The notes: generated by a model not told the origin, from the letters alone. 64,000 nt of DNA from an uncultured Roseobacter sp. (GCF_947495025.1 NZ_CANLXG010000004.1:124001-188000); one strand, 5' to 3'; numbered from the stretch's first letter, positions 25,080 to 34,257 are shown. A program made the numbers and translations.

Positions 25080-26381
25080 ATGAAACATCTGAAACTGCAG
25101 CTTGCTGGCCTGACTTTAGCGCTGGCTGCCTGTGGCATTGAGAACGCAGTCCTGGCGCCGCCACCCAATATCTACTCCACCGGTACCAACTATCCGACAA
25201 ACAGCGTTCCCGTAGTCTTGCGCACTGTGACCCCGCGCATTTTCTATGTGACTGACCGGGCCCCTGAAAAAACGGGGACAGGTGGTCTGACGTATGGGTC
25301 TGAGCGGTCGGAAGCCATGGCCTTTGGCGCCGCGCAGGTACGCTTTGGTGCCAGCGACTGGCCGGATCTTGTGGCGCGTACCCACGTTGATGGCAGGCGC
25401 AACCTGTCTGATCTGAGTGTGGAGTCAGTCGAGGAAATTGTGCGCTTTCGCGCAGTTCCTCTGGCCACGTCGCGGACCGAAGGAGAGCTTATCTTTGATC
25501 CGGCGGAGAAAGCCGACTACGACAGCCGGGGCGTGGCTTTTCAGGAGGCCATCCGAAAAGAAATCGCCCGCACCGGAAACCGGCGGATTCTGGTATTCAC
25601 TCATGGTGTGCGCAACGATTTTGACCGGTCCATCACGTCGCTTGCAAACATCTGGCACTATGTGGGACGGGGCAGCATCCCTGTTGCATTTGCCTGGCCT
25701 GCCGGAAATGGCGGCCCTCTTGGGTATTTCCGCGACCGCGAAGCCGGGGATTTCAGCGTTTTTCACGCCAAGGAGTTCCTGAGGCTGCTCGCAGAGATGC
25801 CCGAAGTAGAGGACATTGATATCGTTGCGCATTCACGCGGAACGGATGTCATGGCCAAAGCGCTGCGCGAACTGGTGATTTATCACCGGGGCCGGGGTAA
25901 GCCACCGAAAACGTCGATGAAAACCGGCACGCTGATCCTCGCGGCGGCTGATCTGGACACCGGCGTGGTGCGCCAGCGGTTGCAGGCTGAGCGCTTTTCT
26001 GAAGCATTTGAACAGATCAACATCTATATCAACCCGGCGGACGCAGCGCTGCGCCTGTCGTCCATTCTGACCAACGTGCCGCGGCTGGGATCTGCCACGT
26101 CTGATGTGTTGTCACCCGAGAACATTCAGCGGCTGGGCAAATCTGAACTGGTGCATTTCATAAGGGTAGAGAACATCAGCGGCCGGGGGCACTCCTATTT
26201 CAGAAGCAACCCTGCTGTGCTGTCCGATATTGTGCTTGCACTGCGCACGCGGGCCTTTCCGGGAGGGACGCTGCGCCCGCTTGAACGGGGAGACGACGGG
26301 TTCTGGCAGCTGCATCCCAACTATCCGCTGGAGCGTCTGCCAGACCTTGTGGATACATTTATCAGCGGCTCGGAGCGCTGA
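25080..26381 (+). CDS. DUF900-type alpha/beta-hydrolase lipoprotein
   Basis: A 433-residue protein with a lipoprotein signal peptide (lipobox ALAAC, Cys 19). The catalytic core resembles DUF900 alpha/beta hydrolases: FVTHGVRNDFDR-like ILVFTHGVRNDF, the nucleophile elbow VAHSRGTDV with Ser, and downstream strands leading to a probable His. It would act as an envelope-tethered esterase or lipase. Start ATG 25080 has AGGGAG upstream. Pairing with the pentapeptide-repeat membrane protein suggests a shared envelope function, by inference. Confidence 0.85.
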   Translation: MKHLKLQLAGLTLALAACGIENAVLAPPPNIYSTGTNYPTNSVPVVLRTVTPRIFYVTDRAPEKTGTGGLTYGSERSEAMAFGAAQVRFGASDWPDLVARTHVDGRRNLSDLSVESVEEIVRFRAVPLATSRTEGELIFDPAEKADYDSRGVAFQEAIRKEIARTGNRRILVFTHGVRNDFDRSITSLANIWHYVGRGSIPVAFAWPAGNGGPLGYFRDREAGDFSVFHAKEFLRLLAEMPEVEDIDIVAHSRGTDVMAKALRELVIYHRGRGKPPKTSMKTGTLILAAADLDTGVVRQRLQAERFSEAFEQINIYINPADAALRLSSILTNVPRLGSATSDVLSPENIQRLGKSELVHFIRVENISGRGHSYFRSNPAVLSDIVLALRTRAFPGGTLRPLERGDDGFWQLHPNYPLERLPDLVDTFISGSER

Positions 26382-26384
26382 GAC

Positions 26385-26864
26385 GTGCAGATGCAGGAGA
26401 TGATCCGGCGGCACGCGCAGCCCGGGCGGCTTGAGGCCATTCTGCTGCGTACGGCGCGACGCGCTGAGATGAGCACCGTGGCTTCCGTCAGTACCGGTCC
26501 GCGTGGTCTGGAAGGTGATCACGGGTCATCAGAGAAACGCGCTGTGACGCTGATCCAGGCTGAACATCTGGCTGTGATCGGTTCGATGCTGGGAACTGGC
26601 CCGGTGGCTGCTTCAGTTCTGCGGCGGAATCTCGTTGTGTCGGGCCTCAATCTGGCTGCTCTCAGAGGGCGGCGCCTGCGGATTGGCGGCGCGGAGCTGG
26701 AAATGACAGGTATCTGTGCGCCCTGCAGCCGGATGGAAGAGGCCTTTGGCCCGGGGGGCTATTCTGCAGTGCGCGGGCTTGGTGGAATGTGCGCGCGGGT
26801 ACTGACGCCCGGCCGTCTGACAGTCGGTGACAGCGTTGCACCGCTTCAGGACTCCGGGCATTGA
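26385..26864 (+). CDS. MOSC-domain protein
   Basis: A 159-residue protein of MOSC-domain type, with GLEGDHGSSEKRAVTLIQAEHL and GICAPCSRMEEAFGPGGY, the latter holding the conserved Cys of molybdenum-cofactor sulfurase C-terminal domains. MOSC proteins transfer or carry sulfur to the molybdenum cofactor or act in detoxification of N-hydroxylated compounds. The start is GTG 26385, 3 bp after the DUF900 gene; ATG 26391 is an alternative. Co-transcription with the upstream gene looks likely. Confidence 0.85.
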   Translation: MQMQEMIRRHAQPGRLEAILLRTARRAEMSTVASVSTGPRGLEGDHGSSEKRAVTLIQAEHLAVIGSMLGTGPVAASVLRRNLVVSGLNLAALRGRRLRIGGAELEMTGICAPCSRMEEAFGPGGYSAVRGLGGMCARVLTPGRLTVGDSVAPLQDSGH

Positions 26865-26919
26865 CAATGCGTGGCCGGCAACGTTCAACGGCGCAAACCG
26901 ACGGTGGTGGCAGAGGCAG

Positions 26920-27525
26920 ATGACGGGCGAGCGGTTTCCCATAGCGCGACAGGGAGAGGTGATCGGCCTGCTGGGCGGGTCATTTGACCCAGCACATGAC
27001 GGCCACGTGCATATCACCCGCGAGGCCATGAAACGTTTCGGTCTGTCCCGCGTCTGGTGGCTGGTGAGCCCTGGAAATCCGCTCAAGAAGCGCGGTCCAG
27101 CACCGCTGGTGCAGCGTATGGAACGCGCGCGCGACCTGATGCAGCACCCGCGGGTGACGGTCACAGATATCGAAGCACGTCTGGGTACGCGCTACACAGC
27201 ACGGACCATCCGCGCGCTGCAGGAACGCTTCCCGGGTGTCCGCTTTGTCTGGCTCATGGGAGCAGACAACCTCGCGCAGCTGCATCACTGGCAGGACTGG
27301 GAATGGATCATGCACAATGTCCCTGTGGGCGTTCTGGCCCGGCCCGGTGACCGGATTTCTGCGCGCATGAGTCACGCAGCCAGGCGGTTCAGAAATTACC
27401 GGATTGCCGGGCGGGCGAGCCATATGCTGGCGCAGACGGATGCCCCCGCATGGTGTTTTGTAAATGTGCCGATGGTGTCGCACTCTTCGTCCGAGATCCG
27501 CGCTGCCGGAGACTGGACCGCCTGA
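26920..27525 (+). CDS. nadD: Nicotinate-nucleotide adenylyltransferase NadD
   Basis: A 201-residue enzyme that adenylates nicotinate mononucleotide to form deamido-NAD in NAD synthesis. The nucleotidyltransferase motif GGSFDPAHDGHVHI (about residues 17-30) with the HxGH-type HDGH, and the C-terminal SSSEIR, are diagnostic. Start ATG 26920 is chosen over 26827 since the added residues are unlike NadD and overlap the MOSC gene. In many bacteria rsfS follows nadD, but here dacB follows instead. Confidence 0.93.
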   Translation: MTGERFPIARQGEVIGLLGGSFDPAHDGHVHITREAMKRFGLSRVWWLVSPGNPLKKRGPAPLVQRMERARDLMQHPRVTVTDIEARLGTRYTARTIRALQERFPGVRFVWLMGADNLAQLHHWQDWEWIMHNVPVGVLARPGDRISARMSHAARRFRNYRIAGRASHMLAQTDAPAWCFVNVPMVSHSSSEIRAAGDWTA

Positions 27526-27608
27526 CCCCGGCTCTGGCTTTTTCATGTTCTCCTTTGTGATGTCACAGACGGTTGTGCCGGCGTGCTGCCTGGGGTTAAC
27601 TCGGCCAG

Positions 27609-29120
27609 ATGAACCGTAAGGCAATCCATAACCTGACGCGCCGCGGACTGCTGGCAGGCGCTGCCGCGAGCCTCGCGGCACCCGTATTGGGACAGGGGCT
27701 TCTGACGTCACCCCGGCCGGTGTTGCGGGGCGGCCCCCGCCTGCCAGAAGCGGACGTTCTTGTGCGCGAAGCCGGTATCAGCGGGGATGTGGTGTTCGCT
27801 GTGGCAGATGCAACTACGGGCGAGGTGCTCGAGGCGCGGGGCAAGGATATGCCCATTGCACCGGCCAGCGTGACCAAGGCGATTACCGCGCTCTATGCTC
27901 TGGACGTTCTTGGCGCTAGCCACCGCTTCCGCACGCGCCTGATGGCGACCGGCCCGGTCACCGATGGGATTCTCGACGGCAATCTGATCCTTGCAGGCGG
28001 ATGTGATCCGACCCTGGACACCCGTGATCTTGCGCTGCTGGCCGCCCGCCTAAAAGAGGCAGGTATCCGTGAGGTCCGCGGTGGATTTGTGGTCCACGAA
28101 GGACCAGTGCTTTCGGTACGCGCAATCGACCCGGGCCAACCGGACCACGTGGGGTATAACCCGGCGGTTTCTGGCATTGCACTGAACTTCAACCGGGTTC
28201 ATTTCGAGTGGAAACGGGTATCGGGCGATTACACGATCACAATGGATGCCCGGACGGGTAAGTACCGGCCTGATGTGGATATCGCGCGCATGTCGATCGC
28301 GGATCGTGGTCAGCCGGTTTACACCTATCGGGACGCGGACGGGCGCGACAACTGGACCGTGGCGCGGGGCGCACTGGGGCGCGAAGGTGCACGCTGGCTG
28401 CCGGTGCGTCGGCCTGGGCTCTATGCGGGCGAGGTGTTTGCAACACTCGCTCGTTCAAACGGAATTGTTCTCAAGCCACCTGCGGTGATCAGCATTCTTC
28501 CACCGGCGAAAGAAGTGGCTGCTGTGGAAAGTGCTCCGCTCAGCGAAGTACTGCAGGGCATGCTGAAGTTTTCCACCAACCTCAGCGCAGAAATGGTTGG
28601 TCTGGCGGCGACCTATGCGCGGGCCGGACAGGTGCCGACACTCGCGGCCTCTGCGCGCGAGATGAACCGGTGGGCGCAGGAAAACCTGGGAATGGTGGGA
28701 CCTGCCTTTGCAGATCATTCGGGGCTTGGCAGTGCAAGCAGGATCAGTGCCGTTGATATGGTGCGCGGGTTGAGTGCATTGGGCCATGCAGAGCTGCTGC
28801 GCCCGCTTCTGAAGCCTGTGAAGCTGCTGGACGCCGCAGGGCGCACAACGAACAACCATCCGGTTAAAGCCGATGCCAAGACAGGTACGCTCAACTTCGT
28901 CTCCGGCCTTGCAGGCTATGCCACAGCGACGGGAGGGCGCGAGCTGGTTTTCGCGATTTTTTCAGCAGACGAAGACATCCGCGCCAGTCTGACCCAGGAC
29001 CAGCGAGAACGCCCTCCCGGCGGGCGGACCTGGGCAAACCGGTCGCGCCGCCTTCAGCGGCGACTGATCATGCGCTGGGGCTCGGCGTTTAACGAACGAA
29101 CGGTATCGGCCAACAACTGA
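27609..29120 (+). CDS. dacB: D-alanyl-D-alanine carboxypeptidase/endopeptidase (PBP4 type)
   Basis: A 503-residue penicillin-binding protein. The N-terminus carries TRRGLLAG, suggestive of Tat export. Catalytic motifs: SVTK (Ser 87, Lys 90), STN in KFSTNLSAE, and KTGT near residue 425. It trims peptidoglycan peptides in the periplasm (class C low-molecular-weight PBP, S13 family). Length fits PBP4. It stands 83 bp after nadD and is convergent with the TerB-like gene, 15 bp apart. Confidence 0.92.
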   Translation: MNRKAIHNLTRRGLLAGAAASLAAPVLGQGLLTSPRPVLRGGPRLPEADVLVREAGISGDVVFAVADATTGEVLEARGKDMPIAPASVTKAITALYALDVLGASHRFRTRLMATGPVTDGILDGNLILAGGCDPTLDTRDLALLAARLKEAGIREVRGGFVVHEGPVLSVRAIDPGQPDHVGYNPAVSGIALNFNRVHFEWKRVSGDYTITMDARTGKYRPDVDIARMSIADRGQPVYTYRDADGRDNWTVARGALGREGARWLPVRRPGLYAGEVFATLARSNGIVLKPPAVISILPPAKEVAAVESAPLSEVLQGMLKFSTNLSAEMVGLAATYARAGQVPTLAASAREMNRWAQENLGMVGPAFADHSGLGSASRISAVDMVRGLSALGHAELLRPLLKPVKLLDAAGRTTNNHPVKADAKTGTLNFVSGLAGYATATGGRELVFAIFSADEDIRASLTQDQRERPPGGRTWANRSRRLQRRLIMRWGSAFNERTVSANN

Positions 29121-29135
29121 TCCTGTTCTGGCCCG

Positions 29136-29558
29136 TCAGGTCAGATGCCGCGCGCGGGCACCGCGTTCGATGGCCGCGGCATGCAGACGGTCGAGAGACA
29201 GCTCATAGCGGATTTCTTCCAGCAGGCGCAGTTCTGCCTCGCCCAGGGTTCCGTCGGCGGCGGCCACGTCGCAGGCCAGCGCATAAGCGGTTTCGAAGAG
29301 GCGCTCGGGCAGGGCTTCGCGGATCAGGCCGAAAAGCGCGTCCAGCCCGTCTTCCTGCTCGAAGAGATCAAAGACAACCTGGCTGACGACGCTCATACGG
29401 TCGGGATCGTATTCAGCAAAGATCGGCAGCATCTGTACCGCCGCCTCGATCTTGACCAGTTCCGCCGTGCGGATATCCGCATCAGAGGCGGAGACGGCGA
29501 TCATCAGGGCAACAAGACTGTCTTGCGCGTTAAACGCGTGGGCTGGGCTGTCGGGCAC
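29136..29558 (-). CDS. TerB-like tellurite resistance protein
   Basis: A 140-residue all-helical protein matching the TerB fold: LIAVSASDADIRTAEL-like ALMIAVSASDADIR and ACDVAAADGTLGEAELRLL, two acidic metal-binding helix hairpins. TerB-like proteins bind metal at membranes, often with unknown role outside ter operons; no other ter genes are near. ATG 29558 is the start, with weak purine enrichment upstream. Divergent from lysS. Confidence 0.8.
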   Translation of the reverse strand: MPDSPAHAFNAQDSLVALMIAVSASDADIRTAELVKIEAAVQMLPIFAEYDPDRMSVVSQVVFDLFEQEDGLDALFGLIREALPERLFETAYALACDVAAADGTLGEAELRLLEEIRYELSLDRLHAAAIERGARARHLT

Positions 29559-29675
29559 GGGGGTTTGCTTTCACTGGTCAGGAATGCAGCCAATTTATTG
29601 ACGCCACCGGGCCAAGGCAATAGGGACGGGCAAAACCCTGCGCATGGGGCGCGGGGCAAAACCCCGGAGTGGATG

Positions 29676-31259
29676 ATGTCTGAGACCCGTGACGCCGCGA
29701 TGACCAGCAAAGCATGGCCTTTTGAGGAAGCACGCCGGGTGCTCAAACGCTATGCCAAGGCGCCGCCTGAAAAGGGCTATGTGCTCTTCTCAACTGGCTA
29801 CGGCCCCAGTGGTCTGCCGCATATCGGCACCTTTGGCGAGGTGCTGCGCACAACCATGGTGCGTCGCGCGTTCGAACAGATTTCGGACATTCCCACGAAA
29901 CTGATCTGTTTTTCGGACGATCTGGACGGGATGCGCAAGGTGCCGGGCAATGTGCCCCAGCAGGAAATGCTGGCAGAGCATATGCACAAGCCGCTGACGG
30001 ACGTGCCGGACCCTTTCGGCACCCATGAGAGCTTTGGCCATCACAACAACGCCATGCTGCGCCGGTTTCTGGACACTTTCGGGTTTGACTATGAGTTCTA
30101 TTCCGCGCGCGAGTTTTACCGCTCCGGTCAGTTCGATGAGGTGCTGAAACGCGCGGTCGAGCGTTACGATGACGTGATGAAGGTGATGCTGAAGTCCCTG
30201 CGAGAGGAGCGTCAGCAGACTTATTCCATTTTCCTGCCGATCCATCCGGAAACCGGCCGGGTGCTTTATGTGCCGATGAAAAACGTCGATGCGGTCGACT
30301 ACACAATCACTTTTGATGATGAGGACGGGCGCGAATGGACGCTGCCGGTCACAGGCGGGAACGTAAAACTGCAGTGGAAGCCTGATTTCGGCGCGCGCTG
30401 GGCGGCGCTGGGCGTTGATTTCGAGATGTACGGCAAGGAGCACGCCACCAACACCGCGATTTACGACCGGATCTGCGAGATTCTGGGCGGCAAAAAGCCT
30501 GAGCATTTCAGCTATGAGCTGTTTCTTGATGAAAACGGACAGAAGATTTCCAAATCGTCCGGCAACGGAATTTCGATCGATCAGTGGCTCAGCTATGCCA
30601 GCACCGAGAGCCTGTCGTACTTCATGTTCCAAAAGCCAAAAACCGCCAAGCGGATGTATTTTGACGTGATCCCGAAGGCGGTGGATGAATACCACCAGCA
30701 GCTGCGCGCCTTTGCGACCCAGGATATAGTTCAACGGTTGAACAATCCGGTCTGGCATATTCATTCCGGCGATGTGCCGACATCAAATATGGTTGTGCCT
30801 TTCTCGATGCTGCTGAACCTCGCAAGCGTGTCGGCGGCAGAAGACAAGTCGCAGCTTTGGGGTTTTATTAAGCGCTATGCTCCTGAAACCAATCCGGAAA
30901 ACAATCCGGATATGGATGCAGCGGCGGGTTTTGCCGTGCGCTATTTCAACGATTTCGTGAAGCCCGGAAAAGTATACAGGCTGCCCGATGATACCGAGCG
31001 CGAGGCGCTGCAGGATCTGCGTGATCAGCTGGTGGCCTACGATGGCCCGGCCGATGACGAAGCGTTGCAATCCATTGTCTATGCCTGCGGGCGCGAGCGT
31101 TTCGATCCGCTGCGCGGCTGGTTCACGGCCCTCTATGAGGTGCTGCTGGGCGCGAGCCAGGGCCCCCGGTTCGGCGGCTTTATCGCGCTCTATGGGGTAG
31201 ACGAGACGGTGGCGCTGATTGATGCTGCGCTGGCCGGTGAGCTGGTAAAAGACGCCTGA
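29676..31259 (+). CDS. lysS: Class I lysyl-tRNA synthetase
   Basis: A 527-residue class I lysyl-tRNA synthetase, typical of archaea and many alphaproteobacteria. The HIGH motif is PHIGTFGEV (about residue 48) and the KMSKS equivalent is KISKSSGNG (about residue 290). The catalytic core fits the Rossmann fold, followed by the alpha-helical anticodon domain. Start ATG 29676 has GGAG 6 bp upstream; ATG 29673 is nearly equivalent. The longer frame from 29145 overlaps the opposing TerB gene and is rejected. It is cytoplasmic and charges tRNA-Lys. Confidence 0.93.
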   Translation: MSETRDAAMTSKAWPFEEARRVLKRYAKAPPEKGYVLFSTGYGPSGLPHIGTFGEVLRTTMVRRAFEQISDIPTKLICFSDDLDGMRKVPGNVPQQEMLAEHMHKPLTDVPDPFGTHESFGHHNNAMLRRFLDTFGFDYEFYSAREFYRSGQFDEVLKRAVERYDDVMKVMLKSLREERQQTYSIFLPIHPETGRVLYVPMKNVDAVDYTITFDDEDGREWTLPVTGGNVKLQWKPDFGARWAALGVDFEMYGKEHATNTAIYDRICEILGGKKPEHFSYELFLDENGQKISKSSGNGISIDQWLSYASTESLSYFMFQKPKTAKRMYFDVIPKAVDEYHQQLRAFATQDIVQRLNNPVWHIHSGDVPTSNMVVPFSMLLNLASVSAAEDKSQLWGFIKRYAPETNPENNPDMDAAAGFAVRYFNDFVKPGKVYRLPDDTEREALQDLRDQLVAYDGPADDEALQSIVYACGRERFDPLRGWFTALYEVLLGASQGPRFGGFIALYGVDETVALIDAALAGELVKDA

Positions 31260-31318
31260 AACACTTGCCGCGCGCCCGCCGTGACTTACCCTGAGACGTG
31301 TATCAGGGGAGACATGCC

Positions 31319-31720
31319 ATGCGTTCAGGGATCTTTGCGGTCATCGCCAGCCTTATTATGACCTGTGCGGCTCAGGCCGAACCTGCGGACATCGAGGCCA
31401 CAATTGACCGGCAGTTGCAGGCGTTTCAGGCGGATGACTTTGACCGCGCCTTTACCTTTGCCAGCCCGAACCTGCAGCGTCTGTTCCAGTCGCCGCAGAA
31501 TTTCCAGCGCATGGTCACGCAGGGCTATCCCATGGTCTGGCGGTTCTCCGAGTTCCGGTTTCTGGAACTGCGCGAGGAGAGTGGCGCGTTCTGGCAGCGG
31601 GTGATGATCACGGACGAAAAAGGTACGGTGCATATTCTGGACTACCGGATGCTGGAAACGGCTGAGGGCTGGCGCATCAATGGTGTCCAGATCCTCGACA
31701 GCTCGGAAATGAATGCCTGA
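31319..31720 (+). CDS. DUF4864-like exported protein
   Basis: A 133-residue protein with a signal peptide (residues 1-19, cleavage after AQA). The mature part has a short alpha plus beta fold with SPNLQRLFQSPQNFQRMV and a C-terminal strand LDYRMLETAEGWRINGVQIL, features of the DUF4864 family of unknown function. Start ATG 31319 with AGGGGAG upstream. It is probably periplasmic. Convergent with the outer-membrane protein gene at 31724. Confidence 0.8.
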   Translation: MRSGIFAVIASLIMTCAAQAEPADIEATIDRQLQAFQADDFDRAFTFASPNLQRLFQSPQNFQRMVTQGYPMVWRFSEFRFLELREESGAFWQRVMITDEKGTVHILDYRMLETAEGWRINGVQILDSSEMNA

Positions 31721-31723
31721 GCG

Positions 31724-32392
31724 TCAGAAATCGCGCCACAGCCCGATTTTGAGCGTCCTGTCGCTGCCCCCCGCGACCTGAAACTCTGCGCCGATCTGGA
31801 TCGTATAGGGTCCGCCACGCGGCTGAATGAGCAAAGATGGTGCGATATCCGAAAAGACCTGCCCGTTTTCCAGCGTGTTGAACATCTGAATCATAGCCTT
31901 GACCGAAGGTGTGAAACCCATACCGAAGGTGCCGTCGAGCTTGATCCGGTTTTCCGCGGGCGCCTGCGGCAGGTTGATACTTGCATCCACCGCGGCCCAG
32001 CCCCAGTTGTCGCGCCACTGCACCCCACGGCCCCAGCTGAGCCCAGCCTCAACCGCTGCCGAGAAAACGCCGTTTGTATATCGCCCGCCCAGTCCGACGT
32101 GCCCTGCAAAACGGTGGGTCTGATCTGTGGGACCGATGGGAAAACGGACAAAAATCACGCCCGAACCGTTTTGCTGGCCGGTACGGTCCAGCCCAAAGCT
32201 GATATCTGCGCCCAGTGTGCGCTCGGGCGTCAGCCCGTATTCCAGATAAAGACTGCCCGAGAAATCGCGGTCCTGGGTGGTTGAGGCGGAAACTGAGGCA
32301 AAGCCCTTTCCCTCTTCGCGCAGCCACGCGCCGGCCAGGGCCGTTTGCCCGCCCGCGAGGCAGAAGATCAGGGCCAGAACGGCAATGCGCAT
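31724..32392 (-). CDS. Predicted outer-membrane beta-barrel protein
   Basis: A 222-residue protein with a signal peptide (residues 1-20, cleavage after ALAG). The mature protein is made of alternating hydrophobic and Gly-rich strands (GFASVSASTTQDRDF, SLYLEYGLTPERTLG, FAGHVGLGGRYTNGVF) ending in IGLWRDF, whose C-terminal Phe is typical of outer-membrane barrels recognised by BamA. Function unknown. It faces the divergent zinc-finger gene; a CtrA-box-like sequence lies in the gap. Confidence 0.8.
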   Translation of the reverse strand: MRIAVLALIFCLAGGQTALAGAWLREEGKGFASVSASTTQDRDFSGSLYLEYGLTPERTLGADISFGLDRTGQQNGSGVIFVRFPIGPTDQTHRFAGHVGLGGRYTNGVFSAAVEAGLSWGRGVQWRDNWGWAAVDASINLPQAPAENRIKLDGTFGMGFTPSVKAMIQMFNTLENGQVFSDIAPSLLIQPRGGPYTIQIGAEFQVAGGSDRTLKIGLWRDF

Positions 32393-32429
32393 CGTAATCC
32401 TTTCCGCCCGCCAACATGGTTAACGAGCG

Positions 32430-32444
32430 TTAAGAAATGGTTAC
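32430..32444. promoter_or_regulatory. CtrA-box-like sequence
   Basis: TTAA-GAAATGG-TTAC matches TTAA-N7-TTAA except for the last base, and another TTAA lies 6 bp to its left at 32420-32423. It sits between the divergent outer-membrane protein gene and the zinc-finger gene. Tentative. Confidence 0.35.
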
Positions 32445-32534
32445 CGGGATGTTTTGAATTTTATGGAACGTGCTGGTGAAAAACGCGGGTCCGCGCCCTA
32501 TCTCAAAGGGGTGAAACCAGGAGGAGAAACAGCC

Positions 32535-32792
32535 ATGCATTGCCCCGTCGACGGAGAAACCCTTGTGATCGCCGAACGCAGCGGCGTCGAGATCGATTAC
32601 TGTCCGCGCTGCCGGGGTGTCTGGCTGGACCGTGGCGAGCTGGACAAGATTATCGACCGCAGCGACGCGCAGACGGGTCATGCGGCACCGCCACGCCCGG
32701 CACCCGGCAAGTATCAGGGCGGCTACAAGCAAGGCGGTTACAAAAAGAAAAAGCGCGGTCTGGGGCTGCTGGAAGAGATCTTCGACTTCTGA
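32535..32792 (+). CDS. TFIIB-type zinc-finger protein
   Basis: An 85-residue protein. The N-terminus has CPVDGETL and YCPRCRGVWLDRGELDKII, two Cys pairs of a zf-TFIIB (TFIIB zinc-binding) domain (about residues 3-45). The rest is a basic Gly/Lys/Tyr-rich linker and an acidic tail. Many alphaproteobacteria encode it as a small regulatory or stress-related zinc protein. ATG 32535 with AGGAGAAA upstream; longer frame from 32454 rejected. Confidence 0.85.
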   Translation: MHCPVDGETLVIAERSGVEIDYCPRCRGVWLDRGELDKIIDRSDAQTGHAAPPRPAPGKYQGGYKQGGYKKKKRGLGLLEEIFDF

Positions 32793-32796
32793 TCGC

Positions 32797-33222
32797 TCAG
32801 ACACCGGCCTCGGGCCGGCAGGCGCGGAAGGCCGCGACCGGTTCTGCAGCACCTGCGAGCGGAAAGGCGACCTCGGCCGCACCCAGGATGGCCGTGGCCG
32901 TGTCGTTGTACTGCAACCCGTTCAGGACATTTCCGAAGCCGCGGTCGCTGACGGTGACGCTGCGCCCGTCGCGGGATGGCATGTGCCGGTCGGTGGCAAT
33001 GCTGATCGGCAGATCGCCGTCGAACCGCATGGCGAACACAGGTGCGCTGTCAAAGGGCCGGTCCTGGCGGATGGTCACGGTATAAAGCGGCTGGGTCGGG
33101 TCAAAGGTCAGCTCGATCTCCGCCTGCGGCGTGCTGTGGGTCAGGATGCAGGGCAGACCGGGCGTGAACTCCCAGGCGGCGGCGGGAGAGGTGAGCAGGG
33201 TGAGGGCGATGAGTGTGCGCAT
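32797..33222 (-). CDS. Unknown exported protein
   Basis: A 141-residue protein with a short signal peptide (ALTLLTSPAAA) and a mature beta-rich domain containing two Cys (LPCILTHS and FRACRP), possibly a disulfide. ATG 33222 is chosen; the frame extends to 33276 but the extra residues lie in the hairpin repeat. No family recognised, though the pattern resembles small periplasmic proteins common in Rhodobacterales. It stops 4 bp after the zinc-finger gene on the other strand. Confidence 0.7.
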   Translation of the reverse strand: MRTLIALTLLTSPAAAWEFTPGLPCILTHSTPQAEIELTFDPTQPLYTVTIRQDRPFDSAPVFAMRFDGDLPISIATDRHMPSRDGRSVTVSDRGFGNVLNGLQYNDTATAILGAAEVAFPLAGAAEPVAAFRACRPEAGV

Positions 33223-33261
33223 GGGGTGGAGGTAGCCGGCGTGTACTGGAAATCCACCAGA

Positions 33262-33334
33262 GGCTTTGCTCTGCAAAGCCCGCGCCCGACCCTCCCCCAG
33301 GGAGGGCGCTTCGCGCCACCCTAGGGTCGAGCGC
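33262..33334. repeat. Cluster of hairpin repeats
   Basis: Three stem-loops in 73 bp: GGCTTTGC / GCAAAGCC (33262-33280), CCCTCCC / GGGAGGG (33290-33306), and GGCGC / GCGCC (33305-33317); a longer arm CGACCCT pairs with AGGGTCG across the set. This looks like an intergenic REP-like element. The 3' end of the HNH gene lies within it, so the HNH stop codon at 33321-33323 is part of the repeat. Confidence 0.6.
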
Positions 33335-34256
33335 TAGTCCACTGCCCAGCTCCGAGCGCAATTGGAGTACAATCTACGGAGACATTGTCCGCTACGTTGA
33401 TGGATTTCACCATTAGAAGCGCCGCTGCAGATCTGCGGCCTTTGAATGAAACTGTCATTGACGAAGTTCCGAACATATCGCGAGTTTCTATAATGTACTC
33501 AAACTTGACTTTCCTCTTTTTGACGTAGGCAAGCCGAACGATATTGTCTTTTGTGATGGTTACGTCTCTGAAATAGTGACCACGGTTCAAGAAAATAAAA
33601 GTGCCCGGTCGCAAAAGATCACTTATCCAAGCCTTGGTGAAGCTGTAATCGTCAATGTGAATAGCCGAACAATCATGTGCAAGAATATCGACGATACCTG
33701 AGTATAACGTGTGGACACGATGGTCGTCACCAAAATCGAACCTGTCGTATATAGAAGCTCCTAAGTAAGACGATGGTTCAGCTTCAAATGGCCTAGAAAC
33801 TATGATTCCGTTCTGATCGATGAGGTTCCGTGTAAGGCACTCAGCAAACATCCGTTTGTCAACTCTGGACAGAACGTCTTCACTGATCATTCCGGCGACG
33901 CGCCTATGGTTTATGTAACCCCATGATATTCCTGTAGCCATAAACTCGTCGGAAACGCTTCTCTGGTGAGATACGGTAGCAGTTGCTTCTCGTCTTAGTC
34001 GCACTTCGGTTTCCCAAGATTTTTTGTACTCCTGGATGCGAGCCGCCGTAAGTGTCAAAGACAGTTTACGTTTGGTATGTGCCTCTCCGTGATGCTCTTG
34101 ACACAGGACCACCAAATTTGATGGATCGTTGTTTGCTCGATTTTCGTTGATATGATGTATTTGAACATTTGATTTTTGACAAATGGCGCAAGCATGAGCG
34201 CTTTCGTATAAGATGCGATGTTTGGTTTTTCTCGGAATCGCGGGTCTGTTTGTCAA
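33321..34256 (-). CDS. HNH-domain protein immediately downstream of uvrB
   Basis: A 311-residue protein. Residues about 23-60 are an HNH nuclease motif: CAIC, then IHHINENRANNDPSNL, then CQEHHGEAH, with the four-Cys zinc frame. The C-terminal 250 residues match no family I know. The start is TTG 34256, one base after the uvrB stop, so it is read from the uvrB transcript. The gene is clearly AT-richer than uvrB and all neighbours, and its last residues fall inside a hairpin repeat, signs of recent insertion. A DNA-cutting defence or mobile-element role is plausible but unproven. Confidence 0.7.
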   Translation of the reverse strand: MTNRPAIPRKTKHRILYESAHACAICQKSNVQIHHINENRANNDPSNLVVLCQEHHGEAHTKRKLSLTLTAARIQEYKKSWETEVRLRREATATVSHQRSVSDEFMATGISWGYINHRRVAGMISEDVLSRVDKRMFAECLTRNLIDQNGIIVSRPFEAEPSSYLGASIYDRFDFGDDHRVHTLYSGIVDILAHDCSAIHIDDYSFTKAWISDLLRPGTFIFLNRGHYFRDVTITKDNIVRLAYVKKRKVKFEYIIETRDMFGTSSMTVSFKGRRSAAALLMVKSINVADNVSVDCTPIALGAGQWTSARP

Positions 34257-34257
34257 C

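Noticed and set aside
29145..29675. Upstream extension of lysS over the TerB gene
   Set aside because: The extra residues do not match lysyl-tRNA synthetase, overlap a real gene on the other strand, and a Shine-Dalgarno precedes ATG 29676.
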